The translations under genes and the position numbers were made by a program. A stretch of 8,417 bases of DNA, from the NCBI GenBank assembly GCA_900553345.1, contig USDE01000051.1, positions 1-8,417 on the forward strand, read 5' to 3'. Positions 6,404 through 8,417 of this stretch are shown here, one piece after another (position 1 is the stretch's first letter; each line of letters begins with the position of its first letter). Below the pieces are notes generated by a model, which was not told the DNA's origin, searched no databases, and saw nothing but the letters and a program-made list of their open reading frames with translations. This DNA comes from an uncultured Collinsella sp. (GTDB taxonomy: Bacteria; Actinomycetota; Coriobacteriia; Coriobacteriales; Coriobacteriaceae).

Positions 6404-6982
6404 CTATGACCAGCGCTTATAGTTGGCGCACGACACGCCGACGGCCTCGAGTGCCTTGGCGGCGATGTGATGCACCGCCTCATCGAGCGTGGCGGGGCCG
6501 TTGTAAAACGTGAGCATGGGCGGCATGAGCATGACGCCCGGCACGCGCGCCAGGCGTGCCATGTTGTCGACATGGATCGCACTGAAGGGCGTCTCGCGCA
6601 CCATAAGCACCAGGCGGCGCTGCTCTTTCATCTGCACATCGGCCGCACGCAGCAACAGGTTTTCGCTGTAGCCGCTCGCGATGCCGGCGAGCGTCTTCAT
6701 GGAGCAGGGAGCCACGATCATGCCGTCGACCGGATAGGTGCCGCTTGCGATGGCAGCGCCAATGTTCTTGTTGTCGTAGACCACATCGGCATAGCACGCA
6801 AACTCGTCGAGCGTCATGCCGAGCTCCTGCTCGATGGTGATCTCTCCCCCGCGCGTGACGACAAGCGCCGACTCAGCGCCGGCCTGGCGCAGGCATTTGA
6901 GGCATTCAAGGCCCAGTGCCGCACCGCTGGCGCCAGACACGCCAACGACAATGCGACGGGGACGAACAGAAGACTCAGGCAT
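6404..6982 (-). CDS. ubiX: UbiX-family flavin prenyltransferase
   Basis: This 192-residue cytoplasmic enzyme attaches a dimethylallyl group to reduced FMN, making the prenyl-FMN cofactor used by UbiD decarboxylases. Motifs are complete: the nucleotide-binding GVSGASGA (residues 14-21), the PCSMKTLAG block (92-100) followed by GYSENLLLRAADV, the EQRRLVLMVRETP strand (120-132), FYNGP (159-163) and the C-terminal YKRW (188-191), where the family keeps residues that contact the phosphate of the prenyl donor. Length is normal for the family. The start at 6982 has AAGGAG five bases upstream. It begins 33 bases after the UbiD-type gene with no terminator between, so the two are almost certainly co-transcribed, as in lpdB/lpdC-type or bsdBC-type phenolic acid decarboxylase loci. 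It may serve only the neighbouring decarboxylase or others in the cell. Confidence 0.95.
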   Translation of the reverse strand: MPESSVRPRRIVVGVSGASGAALGLECLKCLRQAGAESALVVTRGGEITIEQELGMTLDEFACYADVVYDNKNIGAAIASGTYPVDGMIVAPCSMKTLAGIASGYSENLLLRAADVQMKEQRRLVLMVRETPFSAIHVDNMARLARVPGVMLMPPMLTFYNGPATLDEAVHHIAAKALEAVGVSCANYKRWS

Positions 6983-7015
6983 GACAACTCCTTAACTACT
7001 TGGTAGGGCTACTTA

Positions 7016-8417
7016 CTAGAAGGCGAGCTCGGCGGCCCACTTCTCTTCATCGATCTCCATGAACTGCGAGCGGATGAAGTTCTTCTTGAGGTTAAACGGA
7101 ACCGTGCAGTCGAAGATGGCCTTGCAGGCGATACCGTGCTCGCGGATCGAAGGATCGAACGCGGGGTCGTTGGACGGATCGAGCACGTGGCAGTGGCAAC
7201 CGGGGATGGTGATGAGGTCCACGTCGGCCTGGAAGCGCGTGGTCATGGCCCACATCACGTCGCTCATATCGAAGATGTCGACATCCTCGTCGACAAGGAT
7301 GACGTGCTTGAGCTCGGAGAACGCCGAGAAGGCGAGCATGGCGGCGTTGCGCTGACGGCCCTCGTCATTTTTGCTCGACTTCTTGAACTGCATGATGGCA
7401 ACGAACTTGCCGCCACCGCAGGGAGCGGCGTGAACGTTGAGCAGGCGGCCCGGGATAGCGGTCTCGACCATCTTGTAGATGGAGGCCTCGGTGGGGATAC
7501 CGGCCATGGACACGTGCTCGTGCGAAGGGCCGATGCAGCTCTCCATAATGGGGTTGACGCGCGTGGTGACGGCGGTGATCTTGATCACCGGGCAGACCTT
7601 GGCGCCACCGGTGTAGCCGGGGAACTCGGGCATGGCGTAGCCGTGGCCGTTGACATCCTCGTTGATGGTCTCGTCGTGCATGAGGTAGCCCTCGAGCACG
7701 TACTCGGCATTGGCAATGCACTTCTGCGGAACGGTGACGCAGTCGGCAAGCTCGACGGCGCGGCCGCGCAGGGCGCCGGCGATCTGCAGCTCGTTGAAGC
7801 CGAGCGGCGTGGTGGGAGCCTCGAAGCCGCAGCACATGTACACGGCGGGGTCCAAGCCGATGGAGATGGAGATGGGCATATCCTCGCCGCGCTGGCAGTA
7901 CTCGTCAAAGAACGCACCCAGGTGACGGCTGCCCGGGGTGATCCACATGGCGAGCTTGTCCTTGTCGACGCAGGAGAAGCGGTGGATGGTTACGTCGGAC
8001 TGGGTGCCATCGGGGCTCGTGCCATAGGCGAGGCCCATGGTGATGTAGGGGCCGCCGTCAACGGGCGTGTTGGTGGGAGCGGGAACGATCTTGCGCAGGT
8101 CAAAGCCCTCGTCGGTCGCCTTGTACACGACCTCCTGGCAGTCGACGTGCTTGCCCTCGGCGATCTGCTCGGGGGCGATCAGGTTCTCGAAGCGCTTGCC
8201 GATCTCGAGGCCCAGGTGCTCCTCGTCCAGGTCGAGCAGGGCGGCAACGCGCTTGCGGCTGGCAAGCATACCGATGCAGACCTTGGCGTCGTCAAAGCCC
8301 TTGACGTTGTTGAAGACCATCGCCGGACCCTCTTTGGTCGGGCGCATGACGGTGCCGCCAGCACCGACGTGACGGTAGACGCCCGAGACCTCGGCATCGG
8401 GATCGACCTGGGTGTCG
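7016..8417 (-). CDS. UbiD-family decarboxylase, LpdC/AroY-like (hydroxyarylic acid decarboxylase), 5' end outside window
   Basis: The frame is open to the right edge, giving 466 residues. The first visible are DTQVDPDAEVSGVYRHVGAGG, then RPTKEGPAMVFNNVKG. From memory of LpdC (gallate decarboxylase, Lactobacillus plantarum) and AroY (protocatechuate decarboxylase), both about 490 residues, only some 25-30 residues are missing. Shared blocks include APTNTPVDGGPYI, SDVTIHRF (cofactor-binding region), FEAPTTPLGFNELQIAGALRG, EYVLEGYL, AMPEFPGYTGG (acidic active-site loop), GPSHEHVSMAGIPTEASI, VDEDVDIFDMSDVMWAMTTR and ACKAIFDCTVPF. It should remove CO2 non-oxidatively from a hydroxylated benzoate using prenyl-FMN, Mn2+ and K+, in the cytoplasm. 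Gallate, protocatechuate or 4-hydroxybenzoate are all possible. The ATG at 8347 is internal, not the start, because conserved sequence continues above it. A UbiX partner follows directly. Confidence 0.93.
   Translation of the reverse strand, partial: DTQVDPDAEVSGVYRHVGAGGTVMRPTKEGPAMVFNNVKGFDDAKVCIGMLASRKRVAALLDLDEEHLGLEIGKRFENLIAPEQIAEGKHVDCQEVVYKATDEGFDLRKIVPAPTNTPVDGGPYITMGLAYGTSPDGTQSDVTIHRFSCVDKDKLAMWITPGSRHLGAFFDEYCQRGEDMPISISIGLDPAVYMCCGFEAPTTPLGFNELQIAGALRGRAVELADCVTVPQKCIANAEYVLEGYLMHDETINEDVNGHGYAMPEFPGYTGGAKVCPVIKITAVTTRVNPIMESCIGPSHEHVSMAGIPTEASIYKMVETAIPGRLLNVHAAPCGGGKFVAIMQFKKSSKNDEGRQRNAAMLAFSAFSELKHVILVDEDVDIFDMSDVMWAMTTRFQADVDLITIPGCHCHVLDPSNDPAFDPSIREHGIACKAIFDCTVPFNLKKNFIRSQFMEIDEEKWAAELAF

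Noticed and set aside
7572..7589. Inverted repeat GGTGATC-TT-GATCACC inside the decarboxylase gene
   Set aside because: It encodes the conserved KITA region and is well explained by codon choice; no regulatory role is indicated in mid-gene.

Overview
This is a GC-rich window in which every supported gene lies on the minus strand, so transcription runs from high to low coordinates. Gene style, the compact Shine-Dalgarno-led operons and the protein families suggest a high-GC anaerobic actinobacterium of the Coriobacteriia, plausibly Collinsella or a relative. That placement is an inference from general resemblance, not from a marker gene.

Layout in transcription order. At the right edge is a nearly complete UbiD-type decarboxylase (7016-8417, start outside the window) that resembles the gallate/protocatechuate decarboxylases LpdC and AroY. 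It is followed by its partner, a UbiX-type flavin prenyltransferase (6404-6982), which makes the prenylated FMN that UbiD enzymes need. A GC hairpin with a short T run (6341-6371) follows. Next is a MerR-family regulator with a GyrI-like effector domain (5446-6312). A 177-base gap then holds two strong hairpins in tandem (5347-5444). Next come an unrecognised single-pass membrane protein (4403-5269) and a LacX-type aldose 1-epimerase family protein (3433-4323). The epimerase ends at a strong terminator that forms the centre of a larger 91-base imperfect palindrome (3312-3402).

The left third is a complete polar amino acid ABC importer operon: a lipoprotein substrate-binding protein with a twin-arginine-like signal (2243-3169), a permease with an unusual three-helix N-terminal extension (1085-2233), and the ATPase (277-1062). 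A palindrome at 3181-3212 just upstream of the binding-protein gene is a candidate operator or leader hairpin. After another GC hairpin (229-253), the start of an M20-family metallopeptidase (1-204) runs off the left edge, which fits a peptide and amino acid uptake theme.

The genes are all of known or ordinary type. The least explained material is in the gaps: the tandem hairpins at 5347-5444, the 91-base palindrome at 3312-3402, the palindrome at 3181-3212, and the fact that two hairpins of terminator type stand only 24-31 bases ahead of the next gene's start. I saw no tRNA, rRNA, CRISPR array, insertion sequence or phage gene.
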